Below, piece after piece: positions 11,371-22,828 of a stretch of 64,000 nucleotides of DNA. Position 1 is the first letter of the stretch. Each line of letters opens with the position of its first letter. Source of the stretch: Chloranthus sessilifolius (Eukaryota > Streptophyta > Magnoliopsida > Chloranthales > Chloranthaceae); assembly GCA_021018995.1 (NCBI GenBank), contig CM037587.1:12158866-12222865 (forward strand), written 5' to 3'. The notes below the pieces were generated by a model that saw only the letters and a program-made list of their open reading frames with translations, was not told the DNA's origin and did not search any database. The translations under genes were made by a program, and so were the position numbers.

Positions 11371-14142
11371 TGTAATAGCCTGAAAATTTTGAACTAGAAC
11401 CTGAATGTATCGATATATGTGCCCAACACGAAAATCTAGACAGATTTAAAAATTTATAATTAATATTATTAGAAATAATATTAGCCTATAGTTAGGTGAA
11501 TTCACGTGTGAATTATCGTTGTAATACGAGTCTTGAGAGACGTTGATGTGGCGTGATACGCCGTAGCAACCGTGTTCGCGCTTCACACCGAAGCCAAACT
11601 TGGAAGTAAACAGAAATATCAAGGATATTATATTCCTTGGCTTATAAGAGAAGGAAGATACCTAGAAAGATCTCCTCTCTTCTTCTTCCTCTTGTTCTTG
11701 AACTAGAATTCTATAGCTAGGTTGGGTTTTGAGTGAGTTCTTCGAGGAAACAGGGTTAGAGATACCGAGATCGTGCGTCAATCTGAGTTAGGGTATGGAG
11801 AGTTCAATTAGACAAGCTCACGTATAGTCTAAGTATGTGTGAGGCCTCTTCGTGATGAGCCGGAGTCGATAATCTCCTTGTCGGAGTCATACCGGTGATA
11901 AACTCCGAGAGCCGGATCTGAAACCTTCTCGGATTGCATTTACCAAGACCCCGAGAGGGCCCAAATAGAGGTGAGCCTTTGCATTTAAGTTGGGCAAGAT
12001 TAAAGCCCCTTATACTTTGTTTATGTGTGTGTAGAGATGGTTAGAAACCATTAATGAAGAAAATGTTTGAAAATAGGTCAAAGGAGTGACCTCCATCAAT
12101 GACAGAGAGCTGTCATTATTGATCGATCAATACTGAATTGATCGATCAATGTGAGGCATTGATCGATCAATAGGGGGCATTGATCGATCAATCCGTATAA
12201 GGCTTAAGTAGGAACAGTGGAGGCAATTGCTTGGAAGTTCTGTGCCCGAGGGGTATTGATCGATCAATTCACTAATTGATCGATCAATTCTGAGGGTTGA
12301 TCGATCACAGAGAGAGTGATCGATCAATGGCAAAGATTGATCGATCAATAAGAGTATTGATCGATCAATAAGGGTATTGATCGATCACTAGTGTGTATTG
12401 ATCGATCAATGAGGGCATTGATCAATCAATCTGTATAAAGTGACAATGAGAATAGGAAGAGAGAAATTTGAAAATATAGGTTGGTGATCAATCAATGAGG
12501 TCATTGATCGATCAATGAGACAGATTGATTGATCAACTGAGCTAGTGATCGATCAATTTTCCTCTGTAAATTGTGAAAGGTAAGGATCTATTGATCGATC
12601 AATTGAAGCATTGATCGATCAATGATAGGAGGTGATCGATCAATTGAAGCATTGATTGATCAATGATAGGAGGTGATCGATCAATAGAGGCTATTGATCG
12701 ATCAATTAACTCTGTTACCTGTCTGCATTAGGAGGAGATTGATCAATCAATGAGGTCATTGATCGATCAATGAGAAAAATTGATCAATCAATCAAGGTGT
12801 TGATCGATCAATCACCCCTGTTCTTGACCTGTCTGGAATTTATGAAATTTGAACTGCTTAACACAATGCCAGTTTATGATCTGACATACCTGACACTTAG
12901 TATGCTATGTTTATGGTCTAGGGTCGGATCATGATGCTTTAAAAAGCTTTGGATTTGCTTAGAAAAGGTCTGACCTGAGGTAGGGGAATTCAACTGAAAT
13001 TGCATTTATTCTTGATCTCATGGATTCCAAATGTTCAGCATGTGACTGCATAGTCTGATTTTACTTTCTAGTCATGTTTAGCATATGTGTGACAACTCTG
13101 TTATATATCTGACTCCTGCTATCTAACACCTGTCATCTGTCATCTGATTTCTGTTAAGTATAATATGTCTGCATGTGATTTGAGGTTTAACACTCTAACG
13201 AATCCCACCGACTCGGCGGTATATCCGTTTTTGGCACAATCGTGTATCTGCTTAGAAATCCTCGGCACAATTGCACTCCGTAGTTGAGGCATTGTTGCAT
13301 TCATGAAATTGTTCATGTGAACGACGATGGTTGAGATTACCCATTAGACCAAATCTGGCTACCACGCGTTATATTCACGGGAGTTATTTAAGTTTACTAT
13401 TCTAAGTCACTAAAAACTCATACAACACAATTTGAAAACTCTCATAAGATCTGCCTGCTTTGATAAATTTTGCATATCTGAAACATCTGTTTGCATCTAT
13501 TCAGTTCTATCCATATCTTCTACAACCATGTTTTACAATTAAGATACAATTTTAACTGAAATTTTTCAACTGAGCATAGATGGTTAGCTCACCCTATTTT
13601 CTACAACAATTATAGGTTCTGAGGGTAGAGCTCCCAGCACCGAGAGCAACCCTGACTACCAGCCTGATCCAGAGGCTGAGGTCGAGGATGAGGAGACTGA
13701 CATCCAGGCGGACGATTTTTATCCTTAGTCTGGGTACTAGTTGTCGTTTATTATAGGGATTTTATATGATATTCTAGATTATTGTGTGCCTGGTGGCCAC
13801 TTTCTGTATTTACTTTCTGTAGATGTTATTATATGTATTATTGTACATTCTATAGGAACCACTATCAGGAACCATTATTTGGGTGATGGATGTCCATCAC
13901 CAGTGGTTCTTCTTAGTTCTTTTTTGGGGATATATATTCTTTTGATATATATATATATACATGTACTTTTTACTGTTCTTTTTATTTGAAAAGCCTTATA
14001 CAATGTCTTGACCTACCACTGCTGGACAGTGTCTGCTTAGTTTCCACTATATGAGCAGACACTTCGTGATTTGTCTTGAGGATCATCCAGAGTATGATCC
14101 TGATGGCACAGATTTCTGAGCGTGAAAATTTGGGCTGTCACA
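11371..14142 (+). mobile_element. 5' LTR of element A
   Basis: This 2,772-bp LTR starts TGTAATAGCCTG and ends GGGCTGTCACA, directly before the PBS. It is collinear with the LTR at 850-3450. TATAAG at 11643-11648 is 272 bp from the start, almost the same offset as in LTR Z. The palindrome array lies about 475 bp downstream of that TATA box, so it would be in the transcribed leader if the box is used. Confidence 0.9.
12117..12817. repeat. Array of TTGATCGATCAA palindromes in LTR A
   Basis: More than 20 copies of TTGATCGATCAA or one-mismatch variants lie in 700 bp. Runs of neighbours are 19-21 bp apart from motif start to motif start (for example from about 12118 to 12192). Decayed copies are mostly TTGATTGATCAA or TTGATCAATCAA. 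Confidence 0.92.
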
Positions 14143-14143
14143 G

Positions 14144-14157
14144 TTAGTATCAGAGCC
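14144..14157 (+). promoter_or_regulatory. Primer-binding site of element A (initiator tRNA-Met type)
   Basis: TTAGTATCAGAGCC follows the LTR end after one base. It matches the common TGGTATCAGAGC primer site of plant gypsy elements with one G-to-A change. The same sequence occurs inverted at element B. Confidence 0.8.
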
Positions 14158-14247
14158 TAAGCTTTAGGTTGAACAGCGGGTTCATGTTGGATTGTTTTCA
14201 CAATCTAGTACTGATCAGTGTTATTATTTTCACAATGACAGACCAGT

Positions 14248-15524
14248 ATGGGCCCTAGGTTCAGAGGCGGACGCAGCGGAGGTAGGGAAGGTTATAGAGA
14301 GGTTCCTCAGAGAGAGATCCCTGATGTTGCTGGTACATCACGGGGATTAGAGTTCCTCTCACACACTAATGCTGTTCTAGTGGGACCGAGAGGAAGCAGA
14401 AGAGGCAATGAGGAGAGAATGGAGCAGGTGTTGGCTACCAATGTCGCTCAGCAAATAGCTGCTCTGACTCAGTAGGCAGCTAGACCATCTCATCAGCCAA
14501 GCGGGTTCACGAAGTTTAGGAGAATGAGACCTCCTAACTTCTCGGGTCAGGCAGATCCCATAGAGGCCGAGGGATGGATAGAAGAGATGGAGAAACTTTT
14601 CGAAGTTCTTCAATGTACAGATGTGGTGAAAGTGCGTTGGGCCACTTTCAAATTAGATGGTGATGCCGGACCTTGGTGGAAGTCGGTGTCACAGAATCGA
14701 GCGAGAGAGTTTCCTCACACTCCTTGGACATGGGAGGAGTTTACGGAAGTATTTTACAACAAGTACTTTCCGAAAATAGTGAGGCATCAGTGGGAGGTGA
14801 AGTTTATAGAGTTAAAGCAGGGTACGATGTCACTGAGAGAGTACGGTGCTAAGTTTGATCGACTGGCTAGGTTTGCACCCCAGCATGTAGCCACTGAGCT
14901 GATGAGAGCACGTAAATTTCAGCTTGGATTGAGGCAGAACTTGTAGAAGGATTTCACCATGTGGAAAATGGAGATGTATGAGAGTGTCATGTCCAAGGCT
15001 CTCATCGCAGAAGAAGAGAACCAGAAGCAGTTTGCTTGGAGGGACAAGCAAAGCAGAGAGAGGTCTTTTCAGGGGCAATCTCAGGACCCTGAGCAAAATA
15101 AGAGGGCTAGATTGTCCAGACCTCCGAGGTACCCTACACACCCGGCCGACGATTTCTTCAGGGCCGAGTTCGTACCAGAGAGCAGCAGTACCTACATTTT
15201 CCAGACCATTCCGACCGTCTGGTTCTTCTGGTAGCAGAGCATCAGTAGGGCAGGGATCTTCAAGGGTCTCTTCATTCACTCCAACTGTGTTATGTGCAAA
15301 GTGTGGGAAGCCACACAAGATAGAGGATTGTCAGAGGGATACAGGAGCGTGCTTCAGGTGTGGCAAGATGGGCCACTTGGTTAGGAACTGCCCAGAGGAG
15401 AGCAAAGATGATAAAGAGCGGTCCGAATCAGTGTCTACACAGAGATCTTCTTGACCTGTGGTTCAAGGTCGAGCTTATGTTGTTACCGCGACCGTTGCTC
15501 TGACATCGAATGATGTCATACAAG
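14248..15524 (+). pseudogene. gag of element A (capsid and two zinc knuckles)
   Basis: From ATG 14248, an Arg/Gly-rich N-terminus leads into the retrotransposon gag core (FRRMRPPNFSGQ, DGDAGPWWKSVSQ, YFPKIVRHQWEVKFIELKQG). In-frame TAG codons at 14473 and 14944 both fit former CAG Gln codons. A frameshift lies near 15150-15190. The nucleocapsid has CAKCGKPHKIEDC followed by an intact CX2CX4HX4C knuckle, CFRCGKMGHLVRNC. A TGA near 15452 precedes VVQGRAYVVT and the final codons DVIQ, where the intron-like interval begins. Gag forms the virus-like particle. Confidence 0.9.
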
Positions 15525-15675
15525 GTATGATTAAATTTTAAGTGAGATTATTTATCGAGTAGGATGGACTGGAAATTAGAAAGGTAGAGTTATTTTGATT
15601 AAATGTTTATGATGATAATACACATTACACATACACATCTTAAGCACTTGATCTAATTATGTGACTAAATTATAG
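15525..15675 (+). other. Candidate intron between gag and protease of element A
   Basis: The interval starts CAAG|GTATGATT and ends AATTATAG|GTGAGC, so it is GT-AG, 151 nt and AT-rich, with branch-point-like TGACTAAAT near the 3' end. Splicing joins DVIQ to G-ELKVYQ in frame. If retained, translation runs QGMIKF and stops. Elements B and G have an interval at the identical position. Confidence 0.75.
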
Positions 15676-17525
15676 GTGAGCTGAAAGTATATCAAAGTTG
15701 TGATATTTGTTTTCATCGAGCACGAGTTTTGCTAGACCCAGGCTCTACGCACTCATTTGTTAGGCCTCAATTTATGAAATAATTGAGCGTCACTCCTGAG
15801 CAATTAGAGTTCATATTGACGGTGTCTTTTCCTACGGGAAGTGCAGTGAATGCACTCATAGTGTATAAATTGGTGATTGTGTTGGTAGATGATCACGAGA
15901 CGTTGGCAGATTTAATTTTATTAGATATGAAAGGGTTTGACATTATTCTAGGAATGGACTGGCTATTCGCTTACCATGCGAGCGTCGATTGCCTTCGAAA
16001 GATTGTAGTTTTTCGCCCTCCAAAGGAGCGATCATTCATATTCTTTGGGGTAAAGTCTAAGGTAGCTCCGTTGATATCAGCTATTCAAGCCCAAAGGATG
16101 ATGAAGAGTGGATGCAGTGGCTATGTGGCCTTTCTGTAAGAGCAATGGGAGGAGACGAATATGATATCCGATATTCACGTTGCGTGCGAATACCCCAATG
16201 TATTTCTTGAGGATTTACCAGGATTACCACCAGCTCGGGAGATTGAGTTTGAAATAAATCTGGTTCCGAGCACTGAACCAGTATCTAAGGCTCCTTATTG
16301 GATGACTTCAGCAGAATTACAAGAGTTAAAGGAGCAACTGCAAGAACTGCTTGACAAAGGATTCATTCGACCCAGTGTGTCTCTTTGGAGAGCACTAGTA
16401 TTGTTTGTCAGAAAGAAGGATGGTTCAATACGTCTATGCATTGACTATCGGCAGTTAAACAAGTTGACGATTAAGAATCGTTACCCGCTCTCTAGGATCG
16501 ATGATCTGTTTGATTAGTTACAAGGAGCGAGGTTCTTTACCAAGATTGACTTGAGGTCAGGTTATCATCAGCTACGAGTCAAAGTAGAAGATGTCGAGAA
16601 GACGGTGTTCAGAACCATATATGGACACTATGAATTCTTAGTTATGCCATTTGGATTGACGAACGCACCTGCGTCTTTTATGAACCTGATGAACCGAGTG
16701 TTTAAACCACACTTGGATAAGTCCGTGGTTATCTTTGTATATGACATCCTTGTCTATTCCAAGACAAAGGAGGAACATGAAGGATATCTACACGTGGCTT
16801 TATAGACCCTCAGAGATCACAAATTATATGTGAAACTCAGTAAGTGTGAGTTTTGGCTAGGCCAAGTTAGTTTCTTGGGCCACATCGTCTCTGCTAAGGG
16901 TATAACAGTCGACTCAACAATGATCGAGGCAGTCATGAATTGGGAACAACCGAGAACGGTAACAGAGGTCCGTAGTTTTCTTGGGTTAGCAGGATACTAC
17001 CGACGATTTATAGAGGGGTTCTCCAAGCTATCAAGTCCGCTTACTCAACTCACAAAGAAGAATGCTAAGTTTGATTGGGCTGATCAGTGTGATAAGAGTT
17101 TCCAAGAACTGAAAACGCGTCTGACTATAGCACCGGTATTAGCTATACCTTCTGGCAGAGGGGGTTTCACTATCTACAGTGACGCATCTTATGGTGGTTT
17201 GGGTTGTGTCCTCAACCAACATAAAAAGGTTATCGTGTACGGTTCTAGACAACTCAAGGAACACTAGAAGAATTACCCTACGCATGATTTGGAATTGGCA
17301 GTGGTGATCTTTGCTTTAAAGATCTGGAGGCACTACTTATATGATGAGACATTTGATATCTTCACCGACCACAAAAGTCTCAAGTATCTGTTTACCCAGA
17401 AGGACTTGAATATGCGACAACACAGATGGATGGAGTTCTTAAAGGATTACGATTGTTCCATCCAGTATCACCCTGGGAAGGCTATTGTTGTGACAGATGC
17501 TTTGAGCAGGAAGTCTTCAGCTTAG
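15676..17525 (+). pseudogene. Protease, reverse transcriptase and RNase H of element A
   Basis: Protease: VLLDPGSTHSF holds the catalytic Asp, and FDIILGMDWL follows. [34 protein letters not shown] and [14 protein letters not shown] are present. The active-site box reads [12 protein letters not shown], so the first Asp of the usual DD pair is Tyr (codon 16740-16742) and polymerase activity is lost. RNase [41 protein letters not shown] and ending DALSRKSS. Stops: TAA 15780, TAG 16515, TAG 16803, TAG 17265 and TAG 17523. Most fit C-to-T changes of Gln codons. Confidence 0.9.
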
Positions 17526-19151
17526 TTGTCACATCTTATCACCAGAGTACAGCGGTGGCATCTACTTGAGGACCTAGCCTTGTGCGATACACTGATTGAT
17601 GTTAAAGGTTCAGGGGCATTGATGGCTACTATTGTGATACAGCCCATATTGTTTGATAACGTGCGTAAGCTCCAAATGATTGATGATGAGCTTACAGTCA
17701 TTAGAAAGGATGTGATCAACGAGATCAGACCTGATTTCTCTATCAAGGATGATGGTACTTTGCTATTCAGAGATCAGATGTGCATACCTGATAATAAGGA
17801 TCTGAAGGATACAATTTTGGAGGAAGCACACAAGTCTACGTATGCTATACATCCCGGGAGTACCAAGATGTACCAAGATCTCAAGCAAAGTTTTTGGTGG
17901 AGAGGACTGAAGAAATATGTTGCGAATTATGTCTCTCGGGGTTTGGTCTGCTAGTAGGTGAAAGTAGACCATCAGAATCCAGCAGGGTTATTACAACCAT
18001 TACCAGTGCCAGAGTGGAAATGGGAAGCCAATTCTATGGATTTTATTTTGTGATTGCCAATCACATTGAGAAAGAACAATGCCATCTAGGTCATTGTAGA
18101 TCGACTGACGAAGTCTAAACATTTTCTGCCGTACCGGACTATGTATACAGCCAATAAGCTTGTAGAGCTGTACATGAAGGAGAAAGTTCGATTACATGGC
18201 ATACCAGTCAGCATTGTGTGTGATAGAGATCCGCTCTATACGTCGTAATTCTGGCAACAATTTTAAGAAGGCATGGGTTCTAAACTGGAGTTTAGCTCAG
18301 TGTTTCATCCTCAGACAGATGGGCAGACTGAGAGAGTGAACTAGATTATAGAGGATATGTTGCGTGCATGTATGTTGGACTTTCATGGTTCACGCGATCA
18401 GCATTTACCTCTGATCAAGTTCACTTACAATAACAGCTATCAGTCAAGTATTGGGATGGCGCCTTATGAAGCCTTGTATGGACGACGATGCAGATCTCCT
18501 TTGAATTGGAAAGAGGTAGGTGAGAAGCTTGTTTTGGGACCTGATGTCGTGGACAGTGCAACCGAGACAGTTCGGTTGATCCGTGAGAGGTTACGGGTTG
18601 CTCAAAGTCGCCAAAAGAGCTATGCCGATCTCCATCGGATGCACGTCGAGTTTCAGGTATACTCAAATACATTTGCGAAAGTTACTATTTATAGTTAAAA
18701 TGATTAGCTATAGAATTAACCACTATTTTCAAGTTGGAGACAAGGTCTTTGTGAAGATCTCGCCAACCAAGGGCATTATGTGCTTCGAAAAGCATGGAAA
18801 GTTGAGTCCTCGGTATATCGGCCCCTTTGAGGTACTCGGACGGGTTGGCGAAGTCACTTATCGGATTGCTTTGCCACCGCAGTTGGTGAGCATGCAAAAC
18901 ATTTTTCATGTTTCCATGCAACGACGATACGTGTGCTACCCGACTCATGTCTTGGATTTCCAGCCGATTGTGTTGCAAGAGGACCTGACGATGATTAAGG
19001 AACTAATCACGATTTTGGATCATAGAGATCAAGTTTTGTAGACCAAGTTGATTCCACTGGTACTCGTAAAGTGGAGAAATCATTCAGCTTCCGAAGCTAC
19101 TTGGGAGTGCGTAACCGAAATCCGTGAACAGTATCCACACTTGTTCACCTG
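17526..19151 (+). pseudogene. Integrase and chromodomain-like tail of element A
   Basis: The zinc-binding part has H...H in HKSTYAIHPG, but the Cys pair reads VSRGLVC and has lost one Cys. The catalytic triad can still be followed through stops: Asp in NSMDF, Asp in VCDRDPLYTS and Glu in IIEDMLRACM. Stops include TAG TAG near 17954 and several TAA/TAG codons between 18050 and 18345. The C-terminal part (KLSPRYIGPFEVLGRVG, IFHVSM, then WRNHSASEATWE and REQYPHLFT) is the chromovirus-type tail. It is interrupted by a 76-bp insertion at 18657-18732. Confidence 0.88.
18657..18732 (+). other. 76-bp insertion or failed intron in integrase A
   Basis: FQ and VGDKVFVK, contiguous in related polyproteins, are separated by AT-rich sequence beginning GTATAC and ending TTTTCAA. 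The edges repeat TTTCAGGT and TTTCAAGT. A GT-AG splice (to 18733) would leave the frame shifted by one. Element B has no insertion here. Confidence 0.55.
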
Positions 19152-19180
19152 ACATGAGAGGTAAATTTTTATTTTCGCTT

Positions 19181-19419
19181 AAAGATTCATCATCATGATT
19201 GTGTTTCTTATGTGTAAGCAAGCATCATTGACTCGAGAAATCTGCTATTGGTCATTGGCTTTGTGAAGCATGTCTTCATTAGCCATTGCGTGACATAATG
19301 AATATTAGCCATGCGCTCGTCATCGCATCACGACACGGTTTTGATTCATAAACTTTCCATTGAATAGGTTGGCCAAATGTCCAACGTTTGATTACATAAG
19401 TGGTTTTGATTTTTACAAT
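19181..19419. other. Junction between elements A and B
   Basis: About 240 bp without a gene, LTR, PPT or PBS lie between the 3' ends of the two inverted elements. I cannot place the exact breakpoint. Confidence 0.5.
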
Positions 19420-19447
19420 ACATGCTTGCGACGATACAATTTAGCTC

Positions 19448-20980
19448 TCAACTTGCCACAAACAAGTCTGGGTATTGCTCTTTTGTGCCAGCCTCTCTTT
19501 CCCACGTAGCTTCTTCAGTTGGATGATTCTTCCATCTAATAAGCACTAATGGAATCACCTTTGTGTGCAACACTTGTTCCTTTCGATCCAATATCTCCGT
19601 CGGTTCCTCTATCATGCTCATGTCTTCGTGCATCTCTGCCCAAAACATGAGTAGGGCCATTAATATACTTCCTGAGCATAGATACGTGAAACACATTGTG
19701 CACCTGGTCGAATAATAGTGGTAATCCAATGCGGTAAGCAACTTCCCCAACTCGACCCAAAACCTCAAATGGTCCAAGATACCAGGGACTCAACTTCCCT
19801 CGCTTCCCAAATCTCATAATGCCTTTCATAGGTGATACCTTGACAAACACGTGTTCACGCACCTTATAGTCTACACTGGTCCACTTGATATCGACGTAGC
19901 TTTTCTGCCTACTCTGAGCCGCTTTGAGTTTGTTCTTATCATACGAACATAGGTGGCATTATTTTCAAGTATCTCGGGTCCCAAAACAAATTTCTCCCTA
20001 GTTTCTTCCCAATTGATGGGCGATCTACATCACCTTCCATAAAGAGCTTCATACTGTGTCATGCCAATGCTCGCTTGAAAACTATTGTTGTAGGCAAATT
20101 TAATCAACGGTAGGTGTTGATCCCATGATCCTTACAGTTCTAGCATACACGCTCTGAGCATGTCTTCTATGACATGATTCACTCGCTCTATTTGCCCATC
20201 AGTTTGTAGATGGAAAGTTGAACTAAAGTCCAGTCGCGTTTCCATTCCTTCTTGAAATTTCTTCTAAAACTTTGATGAATATAACGGGTCACGATCGGAA
20301 ACGATACTACTTGAAATCCCGTGTTGGTGCACGATCTCTTTCATATACACTCCGCAAGTCTTTTCGCCGTGTATATCGTGTTGTAAGGCAAGAAGTGTGC
20401 TGACTTGGTCAATCGGTCTACAACTACCCAAATGGCATTATATCTCTTTGCAGTACGCGGTAATCCCACGATGAAGTCCATAGAGATCGATTCTCACTTC
20501 CACTCTAGTATAGGCAGAGGCTGCAATAACCACGCAGGGTGTCTTCACCTGCTGACATGTCAAACATCGTGACACGTACTTAGACACATTTTGCTTCAAA
20601 CCTCTCCACTAGAAATTCAAATCTTGATATATTTGCGTGCTACCAGGGTGAATTGCGTAATTTGACTTGTGAGCCTCATCAAGGATAGTTCACCGCATAT
20701 CGACATTGTCGGGAATGCAAAGACGGCCCTTGAACAATAATGAACCATCTTCTTTCACTGAGAATTTAGGTTTGATGCCTTCAATCACATCTTGATGAAT
20801 CTTGATTAACTCCGGGTCTTTCATCTGTAGCTCGTGGATATGCTCAAATATGGCTGGTCACACTGATATGTTAGCCAAGAAAGCTCCTGTAGCTTGTACC
20901 TCAATATTTGCATCATACAGTGAGAGATCTTCAAACAATCTCCATCGGTGCATACCCAAAATCAAACTAGCCAATTGAGC
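19448..20980 (-). pseudogene. Integrase and chromodomain-like tail of element B
   Basis: Conceptual reading of 20690-20520 gives HKSNYAIHPG and YVSRCLTCQQVK, an intact HHCC zinc finger. SMDFIVGLPRT holds the first catalytic Asp and is followed by VVVDRLTKSAHFLP. An indel lies near the second Asp. The C-terminal part reads KLSPWYLGPFEVLGRVGEVA, NVFHVSMLRKY, a frame change, then TKVIPLVLIRWKNHPTEEAT and the stop. No insertion is present at the position where A has one. Confidence 0.85.
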
Positions 20981-22300
20981 TTAACCCTTCCAACTCAAGG
21001 CATCGGCTACTACATTAGCCTTGCCTGGATGATACTGTATGAAATAGTCGTAGTCCTTGAGGAACTCCATCCATCTGCGTTGCCTCATATTCAGCTCTTT
21101 CTGTGTAAATAGGTATCTGAGGCTCTTTTGGTCGGTGAAAATCTCAAACGTCTCACTATACAAATAATGTCGCTAAATCTTCAACGCAAATATGATCGTT
21201 GCTAGTTCCAGGTCATGCATCGGATAGCTCTTTTCAAGCTCTTTCAACTGTCTTGACCGGTAAGCTATCACCTTTTTGTGTTGGTTGAGCACGCAACCCA
21301 AACCATTATACGAAGCATCACTGTAAACCACGAACCCTCCACTACCTGAAGGAATCGTTAGTACTGGAGTTGAAGTGAGCCTCTTCTTGAGTTCTTGAAA
21401 ACTCTTCTCGCACGCTTCACTCCATTCAAACCTTGCATCCTTCCGTGTAAGTCTCGTGAGAGGTCTTGATATTTTTGAAAACCCGTTGATGAAACACCGA
21501 TAATAGGCTACTAGTCCAAGGAAACTATGGATGTCGATCACGATTTTCGATTGCTCCTAATTTACCACTGCTTCGATCATAGCTGGATCTACCGTGACAC
21601 CATGCTTTGAGACTACATGTCTCAAAAAGCTAACTTCCTCCAACCAAAACTTGCACTTACTGAGTTTGGCGTACAGTTGGTGTTCACACAAAGTTTGTAG
21701 AGCGACTCTCAAGTGTTCTTCATGTTCTGCTTTTGATTTAGAGTATATTAGGATATCATCAACGAGCACGACGACGCAGGAGTCCAGGTGTGGTTTAAAC
21801 ACCCGATTCATCAAATCCATAAATGATGTCAGAGCATTCGTCAACCTAAACGGCATCACTAAGAACTCATAGTGTCCATACCGTATCCTGAATGTAGTTT
21901 TTTAGATGCCCTCTGCCTTGACTCTCAACTGATGGTATCCAGACCTCAGATCGATCTTAGAAAAATACCTCGCTTCTTATAGCTGATCGAATAGGTCAAC
22001 TATCCTAGGCAAAGGATATCGATTCTTTTTGGTGAGTTTGTTCAACTGGCGATAGTCACTGCACAGTCGCATTGACCAATCCTTCTTTACAAACAAGACC
22101 GGTGCTCCCCATGGAGACACGCTTGATCTTACAAATCCTTTGTCCATGAGTTCTTATAACTGCTCTTTCAACTCCTTCAACTCAGCAGGAGTTATCCTAT
22201 ATGGTGCTTTCGAAACAGGCTCCATTCCCGGTGCTAAGTCGATGGCGAACTCCACCTCTCTCTGGAGGTAATCCTAGTAATTCCTCCAGAAATATATCTT
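20981..22300 (-). pseudogene. Reverse transcriptase and RNase H of element B
   Basis: RT motifs read [46 protein letters not shown] and [20 protein letters not shown]. The active site [13 protein letters not shown] keeps both Asp residues, unlike A. RNase H includes [52 protein letters not shown] and ends [10 protein letters not shown]. Stops break the frame at several points between 22300 and 21170. Confidence 0.88.
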
Positions 22301-22307
22301 CAAACTC

Positions 22308-22828
22308 TCACACCACTTTTATCTTGGAGATAATATTCTTCTCTTCCTTATCCTCCTTCAAGAATGCCAAATAACCACTGCACCCTTTTCTAATCAAGTA
22401 CTCAGCCCTGACTGCAGAGATAAGTGGCATATGCGTCGATCTCTCTCCTCGAAATCGAAACGATCTCCTTGTGTTAAGTCTGAAGATGATGATCTTGTTC
22501 TTGCAATCTACGGTCGCACAATATTGTGACAACCAATCCATGCCAAAGATCACATCGAATTCTTGCATGTCCAATAATATTAGTTGTGCGTCCAGTTCAT
22601 AGACGTCCCCATCATCAATACCCACTACTACCGACTTGTAAACCAATTCTGTGTCGACTAACTCTCCGGTCGGAATAGACACTGATAAAACAAAGTTCAA
22701 CATCTCCGGAACAATCTGCATTCTTTTTACAAACCTCGGAGTAACAAAGGAGTGGGTAGACCCTGGGTCTATCAACACTCTTGCTTCACATGTCACATAA
22801 CATCCCTTCTCGTACACTCGTAACGTAC
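22308..22828 (-). CDS. Aspartic protease region of element B
   Basis: Starting directly after the intron-like interval, the frame reads GTLRVYEKGCYVTCEA, then VLIDPGSTHSFVTPRF with the catalytic Asp, and FDVIFGMDWLSQYCATVDC. The upstream MSYIYTCVI of the same open frame lies inside the putative intron and is unlikely to be native. The frame stays open to a stop after IISKIKVV, one of the longer undamaged pieces of B. Confidence 0.85.

Larger units (their letters stand above)
11371..19180 (+). mobile_element. Element A: Tekay-like Ty3/gypsy retrotransposon lacking its 3' LTR
   Basis: Order on the plus strand: 5' LTR, PBS, gag with two zinc knuckles, an intron-like interval, protease, RT, RNase H, integrase and a chromodomain-like tail ending REQYPHLFT. 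The long LTRs, gag and tail resemble the Tekay/Del chromovirus lineage. Homology to element B ends about 30 bp after the final stop, and neither PPT nor 3' LTR follows. The preceding five bases, CATAC (11366-11370), would be one TSD copy, but there is no second end to compare. About a dozen stops make it inactive. Confidence 0.9.

Noticed and set aside
12117..12817. Regular repeats with spacers, resembling a CRISPR array
   Set aside because: Units are 12-bp palindromes that vary between copies, spacers are short and irregular, the array is inside a plant LTR, and no cas genes exist here.
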